From: Luteibacter flocculans
GTDB lineage: Bacteria > Pseudomonadota > Gammaproteobacteria > Xanthomonadales > Rhodanobacteraceae
DNA length: 64,000 nucleotides
Direction: 5' to 3'
Assembly: GCF_023612255.1 (NCBI RefSeq)
Contig: NZ_CP063231.1
Span: 161,001 to 225,000, forward strand
Part shown: one piece after another, positions 7,635-16,768 of the stretch
Position numbering within the stretch: position 1 is the stretch's first letter
How the letters are laid out: each line of letters begins with the position of its first letter
Made by a program: the position numbers and the translations under genes
The notes under the pieces: generated by a model
What the model was told of the DNA's origin: nothing
What the model saw: only the letters and a program-made list of their open reading frames with translations
Database searches by the model: none

Positions 7635-9320
7635 ATGCGCGACATCGACGAGCCGTCTCTTCTTCTGCCACGCCGGCGATTCGTCCAGGGATTGACGATC
7701 GCTGGCGTCGGCTTGGGTCTTGGACTCGTTCGTCCCGCGCGAGCGACGTTACCGATGCCTGCCGTGCAAGACGTGGGCGGTCCCGAAGCGCACCTCACGA
7801 TTCGCGAGGCGGCGGTGGATTTCACCGGCCGGTCGCGCCGGGCGGTGACCGTCAATGGCGGCGTCCCCGGTCCCACCTTGCGCTGGCGCGAAGGCGAGAC
7901 CGTCGCGCTGCACGTGCATAACCAGCTTGCTACGGCGTCATCGATTCACTGGCATGGGCTGGTCGTTCCTGCGGACCAGGATGGCGTCCCAGGCATCAGC
8001 TTTGCCGGGATTCCCGACGGGAAGACGTTTACCTACCGCTTTCCCGTCCGGCAATCGGGTACCTACTGGTACCACGCGCACAGCCGCTTTCAGGAGCAAA
8101 GCGGTCTTTACGGCGCGATCGTGATCGAGCCCAAGGGCGGCGAGCGCCACGCCGCGGATCGCGACTACGTGCTGCTCATCAGCGACTGGAGCGACGAAGA
8201 CCCCGAGCGCATCTATGCGTCGTTGCGATCACGCAGTGACGTCTACAACATGGGCCAGCCCACCCTGGCGGATCTCGTTCGCGACGTGCGTGCGAACGGC
8301 ATGCCCGCCGCCTTGGACAAGCGGCGCATGTGGAACCGCATGCGCATGAATCCGACGGATCTCGCAGACGTCTCGGCGACGACCTATACCTATTTGATCA
8401 ACGGCACCTCCCCCGCCGGCAACTGGACGGGTCTCTTCCGTCCGGGCGAGCGGGTGCGTCTTCGCGTCATCAATGGGTCGGCCAACTCGATCTTCGATCT
8501 CCGTATTCCCGGCCTTCGCCTGCGCGTTATCGCTGCGGATGGGCAGGACGTCGAACCGGTCGACGTGGACGAGCTGCGCCTGTCCGCCGCTGAGACCTAC
8601 GACCTGCTGGTGGAGCCGCGAGAGGATCGGGCGTATACGATCGTCGCGCAGTCGATCGATCGGTCCGGTTATGCGCGTGCCACGCTCGCGCCGCGTCTCG
8701 GCATGACGGCGCCCGTTCCCGCACTCGATCCGCGCCCGCGGTTGTCGATGCGCGACATGATGGGCGCCATGGCCGGCGACGCGGACGCCGGACCGATGAC
8801 CATGGCTCACCACGCACGCACGGAATACGGCCCCGGCGTGGACATGCGCGTGGACATGCCGCGCACGAACCTCGACGATCCCGGCGTAGGACTGCGCGAG
8901 CGCACGCACCGCGTGCTCACTTATGCCGACCTGCGAACCCTCGGCGGCCCGCTGGACGATCGCGAACCGGGGCGGACCATCGAGCTGCATCTGACAGGCA
9001 ACATGGAGCGCTACGCGTGGTCGTTCGACGGCGTGAAGTATTCATCCGCCACGCCCGTGCACTTCCGCCAGGGCGAGCGGCTGCGGATCCGCCTCGTCAA
9101 CGACACGATGATGAATCACCCCATTCACCTGCACGGCATGTGGAGCGAGGTCGAATCACCCGACGGAAGCTTCCAGGTGCGCAAGCACACGGTCAACGTG
9201 CAGCCCGCGCAGCAGGTGAGTTATGCCGTCACCGCCGACAACCCGGGACATTGGGCCTTCCACTGTCACATGCTTTTCCACATGGAAGCGGGCATGTTCC
9301 GCGAAGTGGTGGTGTCGTGA
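7635..9320 (+). CDS. copA: Copper resistance multicopper oxidase CopA
   Basis: A 561-residue periplasmic multicopper oxidase that probably detoxifies copper by oxidising Cu(I). A Tat signal (RRRFVQGLTIAG) is near the N-terminus. The four copper-binding motifs are present: HWHG (about residues 105-108), YWYHAHS, HPIHLHG and HCHMLFHMEAGM. A Met/His-rich insert (MRDMMGAMAG ... MTMAHHA, then VDMRVDMP) between domains 2 and 3 is typical of CopA and may bind copper. The start at 7635 puts the twin Arg about 13 residues in; the open frame extends upstream without a better start. The last codons overlap the GTG start of copB (GTGA), so the two genes are an operon. No copper-responsive regulator is in the window. 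Confidence 0.95.
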   Translation: MRDIDEPSLLLPRRRFVQGLTIAGVGLGLGLVRPARATLPMPAVQDVGGPEAHLTIREAAVDFTGRSRRAVTVNGGVPGPTLRWREGETVALHVHNQLATASSIHWHGLVVPADQDGVPGISFAGIPDGKTFTYRFPVRQSGTYWYHAHSRFQEQSGLYGAIVIEPKGGERHAADRDYVLLISDWSDEDPERIYASLRSRSDVYNMGQPTLADLVRDVRANGMPAALDKRRMWNRMRMNPTDLADVSATTYTYLINGTSPAGNWTGLFRPGERVRLRVINGSANSIFDLRIPGLRLRVIAADGQDVEPVDVDELRLSAAETYDLLVEPREDRAYTIVAQSIDRSGYARATLAPRLGMTAPVPALDPRPRLSMRDMMGAMAGDADAGPMTMAHHARTEYGPGVDMRVDMPRTNLDDPGVGLRERTHRVLTYADLRTLGGPLDDREPGRTIELHLTGNMERYAWSFDGVKYSSATPVHFRQGERLRIRLVNDTMMNHPIHLHGMWSEVESPDGSFQVRKHTVNVQPAQQVSYAVTADNPGHWAFHCHMLFHMEAGMFREVVVS

Positions 9321-10240
9321 ACTGGCGCGCGCTCATCGTTTGGCTGGTCCTCGCCGGGCCCGGTATTGCCAGCGCGCAGTCGATGTCCGGTATGGATCAT
9401 GCGGCCATGGGTCACGGCGACGTACCGGCTTCGACCCCGGCGCAAGACGAACACGCTCAACCGGCGCATGCCGATGCCCACGACGACGCCCCGATGTCGA
9501 TGGGCGCCATGCAGGGCGGTGCAGCGCCAGCAAACGCGCGCAGTCCAGACTGGTCCGATGGCGTCGTACCGTCCAGCATGGAAGGTATGACGATGATGGA
9601 CATGGACGACCGCTCGTCCGTTGCCAATCTGCTGCTCGATAACCTGGAGAGCTTCGCTGGCAAAGGCAGCCACGGTCAGTCGTGGGAGGCCGATGGCTGG
9701 TACGGCAACGATACCGACAAACTTTGGCTGCGCAGCGAAGGCGAGCGCACGGGCAATCGTCCGCAGGACGGCGATGTCGAGGCCTTCTGGAACCATGCCG
9801 TGGCGGCGTTCTGGGACACGCAGCTCGGTGTGCGCCGTGACTTCGGCGAAGGCCCGGCACGGACCTGGGCTGCCGCTGGCATTCAGGGGCTGGCACCCTA
9901 CTGGTTCGAAGTCGAGGCGACGCTGTACGCCGGTGCGGGCGGCCGCACGGCCGCACGAGCGCGAGTGGAGTACGAACTGCGATTGACGCAGCGTCTGATC
10001 CTGCAGCCGGAGCTTGAGATTAATGCGTACGGCAAGGCCGATCCGTTGCGCGATATCGGTGCGGGGCTATCCAGCGTGGATGGCGGTTTGCGTCTGCGTT
10101 ATGAAATCCGTCGATCGTTCGCCCCCTATGTCGGCGTGACTTGGGAACACCTGACAGGCGGCACGGCGGATCTCGCGAAGGACGCGGGCCGACGCATCAC
10201 GGATCGCCGCTGGGTGGCCGGCATTCGCCTCTGGTTCTGA
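9317..10240 (+). CDS. copB: Copper resistance outer membrane protein CopB
   Basis: A 307-residue CopB. After a signal peptide (cleavage near ASAQS) there is a Met/His-rich region (SMSGMDHAAMGHG, MEGMTMMDMDD) expected to bind copper, then the conserved beta-barrel part (DKLWLRSEGER, YWFEVEATLY, LQPELEINAYGKAD, ending RRWVAGIRLWF with a terminal Phe, as for outer membrane barrels). CopB works with CopA in periplasmic copper sequestration. The start is GTG at 9317, overlapping the copA stop by four bases and giving a compact signal peptide (NWRALIVWLVLAG); upstream in-frame sequence is inside copA. The convergent MFS gene ends about 100 bases downstream. Confidence 0.93.
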   Translation: MNWRALIVWLVLAGPGIASAQSMSGMDHAAMGHGDVPASTPAQDEHAQPAHADAHDDAPMSMGAMQGGAAPANARSPDWSDGVVPSSMEGMTMMDMDDRSSVANLLLDNLESFAGKGSHGQSWEADGWYGNDTDKLWLRSEGERTGNRPQDGDVEAFWNHAVAAFWDTQLGVRRDFGEGPARTWAAAGIQGLAPYWFEVEATLYAGAGGRTAARARVEYELRLTQRLILQPELEINAYGKADPLRDIGAGLSSVDGGLRLRYEIRRSFAPYVGVTWEHLTGGTADLAKDAGRRITDRRWVAGIRLWF

Positions 10241-10336
10241 ACACGCAGCATCTGGCCCAAGACGTGATGCGGCGGACAGGCGACAACGGAACACGAGCGT
10301 GCAATAGACAAGCGCGGCGCTAGCGCTGCGTCGCTA

Positions 10337-11887
10337 CTATCTCGCCGCGATCGGTCGATCCGGACGCAGGGTAGTGGCAGCGATGACGGCCGAGAGCGCG
10401 GCTAACGCGGCAGAAACCAGCATCACGACACGAAACCCCGCCACGAACGATACGCCGATCGCCTCGTGCGCTTGTGGATCGCCGATCTGGATACCTGCCA
10501 GTTTCGCTCTCTGTGCGCCGATCTCGCGAACGACGTCGCCGGGTAACGTGAGTGCCGCCAGCCGCGCATCGAGTGTGTCATTGAAGACCACGGTGAGGAC
10601 GACGCCGAAGACAGCGATGGCGAGCAGGCCCGCGGTGCGCGAGACCGCATTGTTCACGCCGGACGCCGTGCCAGCATGTTGTGGCGGCAAAGCATTCATC
10701 ACCGTCGTCGTGAGCGGCGCGACCACGATGCTCATGCCGAGCCCCAGAACGCAACTCGCGGGGAAGAACGTCGTCCAGTAGTTGCCATCGACGCCCGGCA
10801 GCGCATACAGCGCGAAGCCTGCGCCCGCGACCACCGGTCCGATCATCAGCGGCAGCCGCGCGCCGACGCGATCCACAAGCCGCCCCGTCCAGCGCGACAG
10901 CGCAAACATGATGAGGATCGTCGGAAGCAGTGAGGCGCCTGCCGCTGTGGCGCCATAGCCGTGCACCTGAATGAGATTGAGCGGAATGAAAAAGAGGCTG
11001 CCGCCGAGCGCGGCGTAGAGCAGAAGCGTCAGCGCATTGGCCGACGCGAATTCGCGATGGCGAAACAACGACAGCGGCAGCATCGGCGAGATCGATCGCC
11101 GTTCGACGACAACGAACGCGACCAACGCCACGACGCCGCCGACGGCTGCCACCAGCACCGAAGGCGCCAGCCACCCACGCGTCGGTGCTTCGATCAAGGC
11201 AAACACGACCCCGGCCAGACCGAGCGTCGCCAGCACCGCGCCCGCGATATCGAGCTGGCCTGTCTGCGCGCCGCGGCTCTCCGGCATGCGCCACAGGCAG
11301 ATCGCTACCAATGCGACGCCCAACGGCACGTTGATCAGGAACGCCCAATGCCACGACACGTGCTCCACCAGATAACCACCGATCACGGGGCCGGCCGCAG
11401 CCGTGATGCCACTGAAAGCGGACCACGTACCGATGGCCGCTCCGCGGCGCGTCTTCGGGTACGCACTGCTGATAAGAGCGAGACTCCCCGGCACGAGTAG
11501 CGCGGCACCCAATCCTTGCCATGCACGAGCACCGATGAGCGTGCCTGCGGAGGTTGAGACGGCACAAGCAAGCGAGGCCAGCGTGAAGACGGCCGCACCG
11601 ATCACGAACACGCGACGCCGGCCGTAGCGATCGCCCAGCACACCACCAACGAGCAGCAGCGCAGAGAGCAGCAGCGCATAAGCTTCCATCACCCACTGCG
11701 CGTCCGCGGTGGTCGCGTCGAGTGCGCGCTGAATCGCTGGCAGCGCCACATTCACGATGGTGCCATCGACGAAGGCCATGCCCGATCCCACGATCGCTGC
11801 GACCAGCGTCCACCGCCTCGACGACTCGCTGCAGGCAACGGCGTCGTCCTCAGCGTTCTCGCCGTGCAGGATAGGGGAGCCGGTCAT
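10337..11887 (-). CDS. MFS transporter, DHA2 (EmrB/QacA) family drug exporter
   Basis: A 516-residue inner-membrane proton-driven exporter with about 14 hydrophobic segments, the number expected for the DHA2 subfamily. Diagnostic motifs are motif D near TM1 (GSGMAFVDGTIVNVALPAIQ), WVMEAYALLLSALLL in TM2, motif A (GGVLGDRYGRRRVFVIG) and motif C (GITAAAGPVIGGYL). It should expel hydrophobic or cationic toxic compounds; the substrate cannot be predicted. No adaptor (EmrA) or outer membrane channel gene is adjacent, so it probably works alone like QacA. It is divergent from the fucosidase gene, sharing a short promoter region. The start at 11887 is the first plausible ATG, before a short cytoplasmic N-terminus. 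Confidence 0.92.
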   Translation of the reverse strand: MTGSPILHGENAEDDAVACSESSRRWTLVAAIVGSGMAFVDGTIVNVALPAIQRALDATTADAQWVMEAYALLLSALLLVGGVLGDRYGRRRVFVIGAAVFTLASLACAVSTSAGTLIGARAWQGLGAALLVPGSLALISSAYPKTRRGAAIGTWSAFSGITAAAGPVIGGYLVEHVSWHWAFLINVPLGVALVAICLWRMPESRGAQTGQLDIAGAVLATLGLAGVVFALIEAPTRGWLAPSVLVAAVGGVVALVAFVVVERRSISPMLPLSLFRHREFASANALTLLLYAALGGSLFFIPLNLIQVHGYGATAAGASLLPTILIMFALSRWTGRLVDRVGARLPLMIGPVVAGAGFALYALPGVDGNYWTTFFPASCVLGLGMSIVVAPLTTTVMNALPPQHAGTASGVNNAVSRTAGLLAIAVFGVVLTVVFNDTLDARLAALTLPGDVVREIGAQRAKLAGIQIGDPQAHEAIGVSFVAGFRVVMLVSAALAALSAVIAATTLRPDRPIAAR

Positions 11888-11950
11888 AGGCGGAGGCTAC
11901 TCGCTCGGGCGCACCGCTGTCTTGTACATCCGAGGCGTGACGATATCGCG

Positions 11951-11979
11951 TTGACAGGCCAGGACCATCCGGCGACATT
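11951..11979 (+). promoter_or_regulatory. Candidate sigma-70 promoter for the fucosidase gene
   Basis: A perfect -35 hexamer TTGACA (11951-11956) is followed after 17 bases by GACATT (11974-11979), a weak -10 with three matches. Transcription would begin near 11986, only about nine bases before the GTG at 11995. That favours either a nearly leaderless message or the in-frame TTG at 12010 as true start. Position and spacing are seen directly; function is inference. Confidence 0.35.
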
Positions 11980-11994
11980 CGAGGATCACACGAC

Positions 11995-13476
11995 GTGGGG
12001 AGCGGGGCATTGAATCGACGTGAATTCACGAAGGCCTTGGCGGCCGCGGGTGCTCTCGGCAGCAGCTTGTGGCCGGGGGCGCGAGCCTTTGCAGCATCAT
12101 CGGCCGCACCAGCTACGCCGAAGTCGCACGTCGTCGTCGATCCCGAACGGCTGTTGGCGTTGCAACAGGCTTTTCTCGACCTGCGCTTCGGCATGTTCAT
12201 CCACTTGAACATGGCGACCTTCGAGGAGCGCGAATGGGGCGACCCCACGTTGTCGCCGACGCTGTTCGATCCGAAACGCCTCGATACCGATCAATGGGCG
12301 CGCGCGGCCAAGTCCGCCAACATGGGTTATGCCTGCCTCACCACCAAGCACCACGATGGGTTCTGCCTCTGGCCGACGAAGACGGGCAGCGCCAACGTCA
12401 TGCAGTCGTCGTTTCCACACGACGTGGTGCGCCGCTATGTGGATTCCTTCCGCAAGGCCGGTCTCAAGGTGTGTCTGTACTTTTCCATTCTCGATCTGCG
12501 CCAGGACATTCGTGCGCGCACCGTCACGCCGGAGAAGATCGCCCTCATCAAGGCGCAGCTCACCGAATTGCTGACCCAGTACGGACCGCTGACGGCGCTG
12601 ATCCTCGATGGCTGGAATGCCTCGTGGTCGCGCATTTCGTATGCGGAGCTTGCGTATCGCGAGATCTACGATCTGGTGAAGTCGTTGCAGCCCGACTGCC
12701 TGCTCACCGATCACAACGCGGGCAGCTACCCAGGCACGGCGCTGTACTACACGGACATCAAGCAGTACGAGCAACACGCCGGCCAGAAGATCCCTCCGAA
12801 CAGCCCCGTGCCATCGCAATCGGGAACCACCTTGCAGAGCGACTGGTTCTGGAAGAAGGCGTATCCCACGGCGGAACTGGCATCGGCGAAGACGATCGTC
12901 GAAGAGTGGCTGAAGCCGTTCAACGATAACCACTGCAATCTCATCCTCAACGTCGCGCCCAACCGCGATGGACGCTTCGACGACAACGCCGTGGCCCGGC
13001 TGGCCGAGATCGGCCAGCTCTGGAAGAACCCCGGTCCCGCACCGAAGATCGGCCGCTCGGTCACCATCACCACACCGGACCTTGCGGCTGGCCGGCCTGC
13101 CTGGGCCAGCGCAAGCGACGAAGCGGTCGGTCCCGACCAGGCCTTCGACGATAACTTCCGCACCTACTGGCTTGCCGATCGCGGCAAGGAAGACGCATGG
13201 ATCGAGGTGCGCTTCGATGCACCCGTGTCGTTCAACACGGTGTCGATCGTGGAGCCGCTGCATGTCGAAGACTACGGCGACACGAGCCGCATCGCGTCGT
13301 ACGCGGTCGAGGTGGAGCGCGATGGCCGCTGGATCGCCCTCGCCTCCGGCACAACGCCTGCGCCCTATCAGTTCCATGAGCTGCCGCGCAGCGTTGCCCA
13401 ACGGGTCCGCCTGAGGCTGAGCGGCCGTCAGCCGGGCATCACGGAATTCGGGCTCTACGACGAACCTCGCGCCTGA
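11995..13476 (+). CDS. Tat-exported alpha-L-fucosidase (GH29) with C-terminal discoidin-like domain
   Basis: A 493-residue glycoside hydrolase predicted to remove alpha-L-fucose from glycans in the periplasm or outside the cell. The N-terminus NRREFTKALAAAGALGSS is a Tat signal. The GH29 barrel follows: RFGMFIHLNMATFEEREWG, then AKSANMGYACLTTKHHDGFCLWPTKT, and LILDGW with the likely nucleophile Asp near residue 205. The C-terminal 130 residues (VGPDQAFDDNFRTYWLADRGKEDAWIEV and ITEFGLYDE) match an F5/8 type C carbohydrate-binding domain. The start is uncertain: GTG at 11995 has GAGG upstream, but TTG at 12010 gives the shorter, more typical MNRREF Tat leader. It is divergent from the MFS exporter, and no fucose transport or catabolism genes are nearby. 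Confidence 0.88.
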   Translation: MGSGALNRREFTKALAAAGALGSSLWPGARAFAASSAAPATPKSHVVVDPERLLALQQAFLDLRFGMFIHLNMATFEEREWGDPTLSPTLFDPKRLDTDQWARAAKSANMGYACLTTKHHDGFCLWPTKTGSANVMQSSFPHDVVRRYVDSFRKAGLKVCLYFSILDLRQDIRARTVTPEKIALIKAQLTELLTQYGPLTALILDGWNASWSRISYAELAYREIYDLVKSLQPDCLLTDHNAGSYPGTALYYTDIKQYEQHAGQKIPPNSPVPSQSGTTLQSDWFWKKAYPTAELASAKTIVEEWLKPFNDNHCNLILNVAPNRDGRFDDNAVARLAEIGQLWKNPGPAPKIGRSVTITTPDLAAGRPAWASASDEAVGPDQAFDDNFRTYWLADRGKEDAWIEVRFDAPVSFNTVSIVEPLHVEDYGDTSRIASYAVEVERDGRWIALASGTTPAPYQFHELPRSVAQRVRLRLSGRQPGITEFGLYDEPRA

Positions 13477-13555
13477 AACACGCCCCCATCACGACTTGGG
13501 AACCCGGGACTTGCCACCATTTTTAGGTATCGGGGCAACGCCCGGGAGGTGAACC

Positions 13556-13822
13556 ATGGCGACCGGATGGGCGGGCGACACCGCCGTACAGGATCAGATC
13601 GACGCCACCATCGAGGACGCGGTCAAGCGCGCGCGCAGCCAGCTCGCCAAAGGGCCGAGCCTGGAGCGCTGTGAGGAATGCGACAAGCCAATACCGGAAG
13701 CACGGCGCAAGGCCGTGCCCGGGGTCAGGCTTTGCGTGGCCTGCCAGGAAGCGGCGGACCGCGATGCCGCCGCTTTCAGTGGCTACAACCGCCGCGGCAG
13801 CAAGGACAGTCAGCTCCGCTGA
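13556..13822 (+). CDS. DksA/TraR-type zinc finger protein (YbiI-like)
   Basis: A small 88-residue protein with a C-terminal four-cysteine zinc finger, CEECDKPIPEARR ... CVACQE, the DksA/TraR signature. The acidic amino-terminal part (DQIDATIEDAVKRARSQLAKG) is a short helix rather than the long DksA coiled coil, so it belongs with the YbiI/TraR-like short forms. Such proteins can bind the RNA polymerase secondary channel and alter promoter activity, but the role of YbiI-type members is largely unproven. An excellent ribosome binding site (GGGAGGTG) lies 5-6 bases before the ATG. It is alone between the fucosidase and a convergent LysR gene. Confidence 0.85.
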   Translation: MATGWAGDTAVQDQIDATIEDAVKRARSQLAKGPSLERCEECDKPIPEARRKAVPGVRLCVACQEAADRDAAAFSGYNRRGSKDSQLR

Positions 13823-13895
13823 TGTGTCGCGGGGGTGCGTCGGGTCGTCCGCGAGCGCGATGTCGATAGCGTGCCGCATAGCCGCCAGGGCGGCC

Positions 13896-14798
13896 TCAGC
13901 CGTCGAAGCCGTTCTCCCCGATGGCCTCGACCAGATAGGACACGAACGACGCGATCCGGGCCGAGATGGCTGTATTGCGGTAGTACACCGCATTGATCGG
14001 TTGGCGGAACGCTACCGTCTGCTCCGGTAGCACCTGGACAAGCCGCTCCGCCTCACGATCGACGCGCGTCATGAAGTCGGACAGGCAGACGATGCCATTC
14101 CCCTCCAGCGCGAGCTGGCGCAGGGTCTCGCCGCTGGACGACCCGATCGTCGGCTTGATGTGGACCGGTTGGCCCTGCCCATCCAGCAGAGGCCATTCGT
14201 TGAGCGAGTCGGGTTCGGTGAAGCCCAACAGGCTGTGCTTGGCGAGGTCCGCCACATGCTTCGGCGTGCCATGGCGACGCAGGTAATCTGGACTGGCGAG
14301 GCAACGGATCTGGCTCGTCGCGATCGGACGCGCGTGCAGGGTGGAGTCCTTTAACCGCCCGATCCTCAGGGCCACATCGGTACGGCGCTCCAGCAGGTCG
14401 ATGTAACCCTCGCTGCTTTGCAACTCCAGCGCCACATCGGGGTATCGCTCCCGATATCCGGCAATCAACGGCACCACCACGTGCAGCATGAACGGCGATG
14501 CGGCATCGACACGAAGCCGCCCGGCAGGCCGGGCGCGGCGCGAGGCCATCTGCTCCTCGGCACTTTCCACCGCGGCCATGATGTCACGGGCGCGCTCGAG
14601 GAACACCTCGCCCTCGTCGGTGAGTTCGAGGCGCCGCGTGGTTCGCCGCAGCAGCGTGGTGTTGAGCTTCTGTTCCAGCCTGCCCAATGTGCGGCTCGCC
14701 GCCGATACGGTCTGGTCGAGTTGCTGGGCCGCGCTGGTGATCGACCCCGTATCGACCACGGCAATGAAGTTCTGAATTTCGTCGAGCGTGATGTTCAT
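13896..14798 (-). CDS. LysR family transcriptional regulator
   Basis: A 300-residue LysR-type regulator. The winged helix-turn-helix is N-terminal (LDEIQNFIAVVDTGSITSAAQQLDQTVSAASRTLGRLEQKLNTTLLRRTTRRLELTDEG, about residues 4-62, longer motif paraphrased here by its ends) and the rest is a LysR substrate-binding domain (from about residue 90) ending in a typical short tail. It resembles the large CrgA/DsdC-like proteobacterial branch. The start is the ATG of MNITLDEI at 14798; an upstream extension has no regulator homology. It is divergent from a small hypothetical gene at 15007, which would be the first target to suspect because LysR regulators often act on the divergent neighbour. Confidence 0.92.
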   Translation of the reverse strand: MNITLDEIQNFIAVVDTGSITSAAQQLDQTVSAASRTLGRLEQKLNTTLLRRTTRRLELTDEGEVFLERARDIMAAVESAEEQMASRRARPAGRLRVDAASPFMLHVVVPLIAGYRERYPDVALELQSSEGYIDLLERRTDVALRIGRLKDSTLHARPIATSQIRCLASPDYLRRHGTPKHVADLAKHSLLGFTEPDSLNEWPLLDGQGQPVHIKPTIGSSSGETLRQLALEGNGIVCLSDFMTRVDREAERLVQVLPEQTVAFRQPINAVYYRNTAISARIASFVSYLVEAIGENGFDG

Positions 14799-15006
14799 CG
14801 TTGCGCACAGGCCAAGTATGTGTCGCTTATATCCCGCTTCGAGCGCAAGGATAAAGGCGAGACCACCCCATCCCAGAGCATTACGCAATTTTTACATGCG
14901 CTCGGTCCGTCCGTGAGAGGCTGGTCTTAGAGAACGATGCGGGCCAGTCGAGTGCCAGCATCCACGGGGAATTCGCCCTGGCCTCTGGTCAGATGGAGAA
15001 TTCCCT

Positions 15007-15291
15007 ATGAATACCCTGCCCCATGCACGCAGGTTCCGCGTGCCTTGCACCGACCGTACCGGTCTTGCCTTGATTGCCGAGGTCACCGCCACGCGCGAGC
15101 ACACCAGTTGGTTCTGGCATGCCGTTTTCCCAGGCACCGGGGTGCCTCCGGCGGAGATCCTCGGCGCATCGCGTTCGTTCGACGAGATTGCCACCGACAT
15201 CTGCAAACGCGTAAGCACGCTGCAGGCGGTGGGCGCGGTGATCGAAGAGAGCGGGGAAGCGGACCTCGATGGCCTGAGCGCGAACGGCTGA
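15007..15291 (+). CDS. Small conserved-looking hypothetical protein
   Basis: A 94-residue soluble protein with no signal peptide or membrane segment and no family recognised. The sequence looks protein-like: a basic start (MNTLPHARRFRVP), a central Trp/Phe-rich stretch (HTSWFWHAVFPGTGVPP), an amphipathic helix (FDEIATDICKRVSTLQ) and an acidic tail. GGAGA lies 7-9 bases before the ATG. It is divergent from the LysR regulator, about 200 bases away, and may be its target. It could be a small regulatory or stress protein; nothing in the sequence decides. Confidence 0.55.
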   Translation: MNTLPHARRFRVPCTDRTGLALIAEVTATREHTSWFWHAVFPGTGVPPAEILGASRSFDEIATDICKRVSTLQAVGAVIEESGEADLDGLSANG

Positions 15292-15326
15292 AGCAAGCGG
15301 AATCGCCGCAACCATCCGAGCGCTAG

Positions 15327-16205
15327 TCAGCCCCGCCGGCCCGCCAACCAGAACGCGAGATTCCTGACGTAGCGGTGGGTCGAACGCAGCGCTTCCGGAT
15401 GGCGACGCATGCCGTCGCCCGGCGCCTCGGAGACGAAGGAGGGGCACCCGGCCGCCGTGTCCCAGTTGTAATCGACGAAATGATGAAAGGTCGATTCCGC
15501 GATGGCAGGGCCGCCTGCGTCGGAAGGCTCGAACGCGACGACAAGATTGAAATCCCGCCCGCTGATCTTGCTACGCCCTTTCAGAATCACGCGGCTACTC
15601 GCATCCCCGGCCGGTGCATCGACCGCGCCCTCGTGCGGATGGGATGGCAGGAACGCAATGACGCCGGACGGCGACTCGGGATCGCGCAGCACCGGATGCA
15701 CGTCGCCGACCGCGTCCACCTGCTGGAAGTCGCCGTTGGCACCGGAGTGATAGTTCGGCCAGGAAATATCGGCGGTCGCCATGTCGTCACGACACTGCCG
15801 ACTCGCATCGGGATCCAGGTTGTGCGTGTGGAAGTGATGGGCCGCGCCGATACCGGCCAGCCCGCAGATGGAACTGCCAAGGTCCATATGGTCGCGCGTC
15901 ACCATCAGCCCGCCGCCACGACGGCGGAACTCGCTCAACCCGGCGCAGTCGTCGGCGGTCAGACCGTTGCCGGTGTCGACTGCGAACAGCCATACCTGTC
16001 GAACATCGCTGTCGGGAAGCGTAGAGAGCACCGGGTCGGGCGCGCCGAGTGCTGCGCGGTTTCGCGCTGTGACCCGGAAGGCCGCTGCGCCGTCCTCATC
16101 GACAAGGCTCTCCAGGAACGCTTTCAGAAGGCTGAAACGACCGATGTGCCAGTCGTCGCTGTCGCCTTCGATGGTGGTTTGCAGGAGGATGTGTTGCATG
16201 GGCAT
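15327..16205 (-). CDS. Hypothetical protein, possible class I glutamine-amidotransferase-like fold
   Basis: A protein of about 292 residues with no signal peptide. Features in order: a start MPMQHILLQTTIEG typical of an alternating beta/alpha Rossmann-like fold, VWLFAVDTGNGLTADDCAGL, then FRRRGGGLMVTRDHMDLGSSICGL, resembling the ThuA/DUF4350-type GATase1-like region where an elbow residue is expected, and a His-rich tract (GAAHHFHTHN). A C-terminal FHHFVDYNWD follows. No classical Cys-His-Glu triad is evident, so enzyme activity cannot be claimed. The start is one of two ATGs, 16205 or 16199; AAGG precedes both. It is convergent with the 94-residue gene and is followed by nothing on its own strand. 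Confidence 0.6.
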   Translation of the reverse strand: MPMQHILLQTTIEGDSDDWHIGRFSLLKAFLESLVDEDGAAAFRVTARNRAALGAPDPVLSTLPDSDVRQVWLFAVDTGNGLTADDCAGLSEFRRRGGGLMVTRDHMDLGSSICGLAGIGAAHHFHTHNLDPDASRQCRDDMATADISWPNYHSGANGDFQQVDAVGDVHPVLRDPESPSGVIAFLPSHPHEGAVDAPAGDASSRVILKGRSKISGRDFNLVVAFEPSDAGGPAIAESTFHHFVDYNWDTAAGCPSFVSEAPGDGMRRHPEALRSTHRYVRNLAFWLAGRRG

Positions 16206-16318
16206 GGCCTTGAGGGACGTGATCCAGTCCAATCTAAGCAGGCCATCGTTTCGCTGGCTTGTACATAGGACGCGGCGTCGATCGCCTCTTGCGACCCAGC
16301 GACGCGCCCATCTTTCTG

Positions 16319-16708
16319 TCAGCCACCCATCGGCGAACAGATCTCGACGACGATGCCGTTCAGGTCACGCACGTGACCGACGCGCTGGCCCCAGGGCTTT
16401 TCCTCCATGGGACGGATGACCGATGCGCCATGTTTCACAGCATGCGCGTATGCCGCGTCGGGCGCGTCGGTGACAAACGCGATTTCCATCGGTGGGGCGA
16501 GCTTGGTCGGCGTCGCGTTATCGATCGTCAGCCCATTGGCTGTCGCCATGGACTCGTGCGCGAAGGCCAGTGCGGTCATGCCGGTTTCGAGTTCGGCGTA
16601 CATGCCGGACTCGTGCAGAAAACGGCAATGCAGGCCAAACGCCGCTTCGTAGAAGGCGACGGCTGCCGGAACGTCAGGAACGTAAAGAATGGTGTAGCCG
16701 AAGCGCAT
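16319..16708 (-). CDS. VOC superfamily (glyoxalase/bleomycin-resistance-like) protein
   Basis: A 129-residue protein of the vicinal-oxygen-chelate fold. It starts MRFGYTILYVPDVPAAVAFYEAAFGL, the first half-motif of glyoxalase-type domains, and ends EKPWGQRVGHVRDLNGIVVEICSP, the second half with the terminal Glu metal ligand and a DLNG turn. One domain of this length usually dimerises. Members range from glyoxalases and dioxygenases to antibiotic-binding proteins, so the substrate is unknown. Start is ATG at 16708 with GGGAG 7 bases upstream; an upstream in-frame extension of ten residues has no homology value. It lies just before the AraC gene on the same strand with a gap of about 60 bases. 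Confidence 0.88.
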   Translation of the reverse strand: MRFGYTILYVPDVPAAVAFYEAAFGLHCRFLHESGMYAELETGMTALAFAHESMATANGLTIDNATPTKLAPPMEIAFVTDAPDAAYAHAVKHGASVIRPMEEKPWGQRVGHVRDLNGIVVEICSPMGG

Positions 16709-16768
16709 GGCGGGCTCCCCGTGAAGGTCAGCCCGCATGGTAAGCGCCGCTCGACGGCGACGCTTGAA

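Noticed and set aside
16209..16232. TTG start for the 292-residue hypothetical
   Set aside because: ATGs at 16205 and 16199 with AAGG upstream give better initiation signals.
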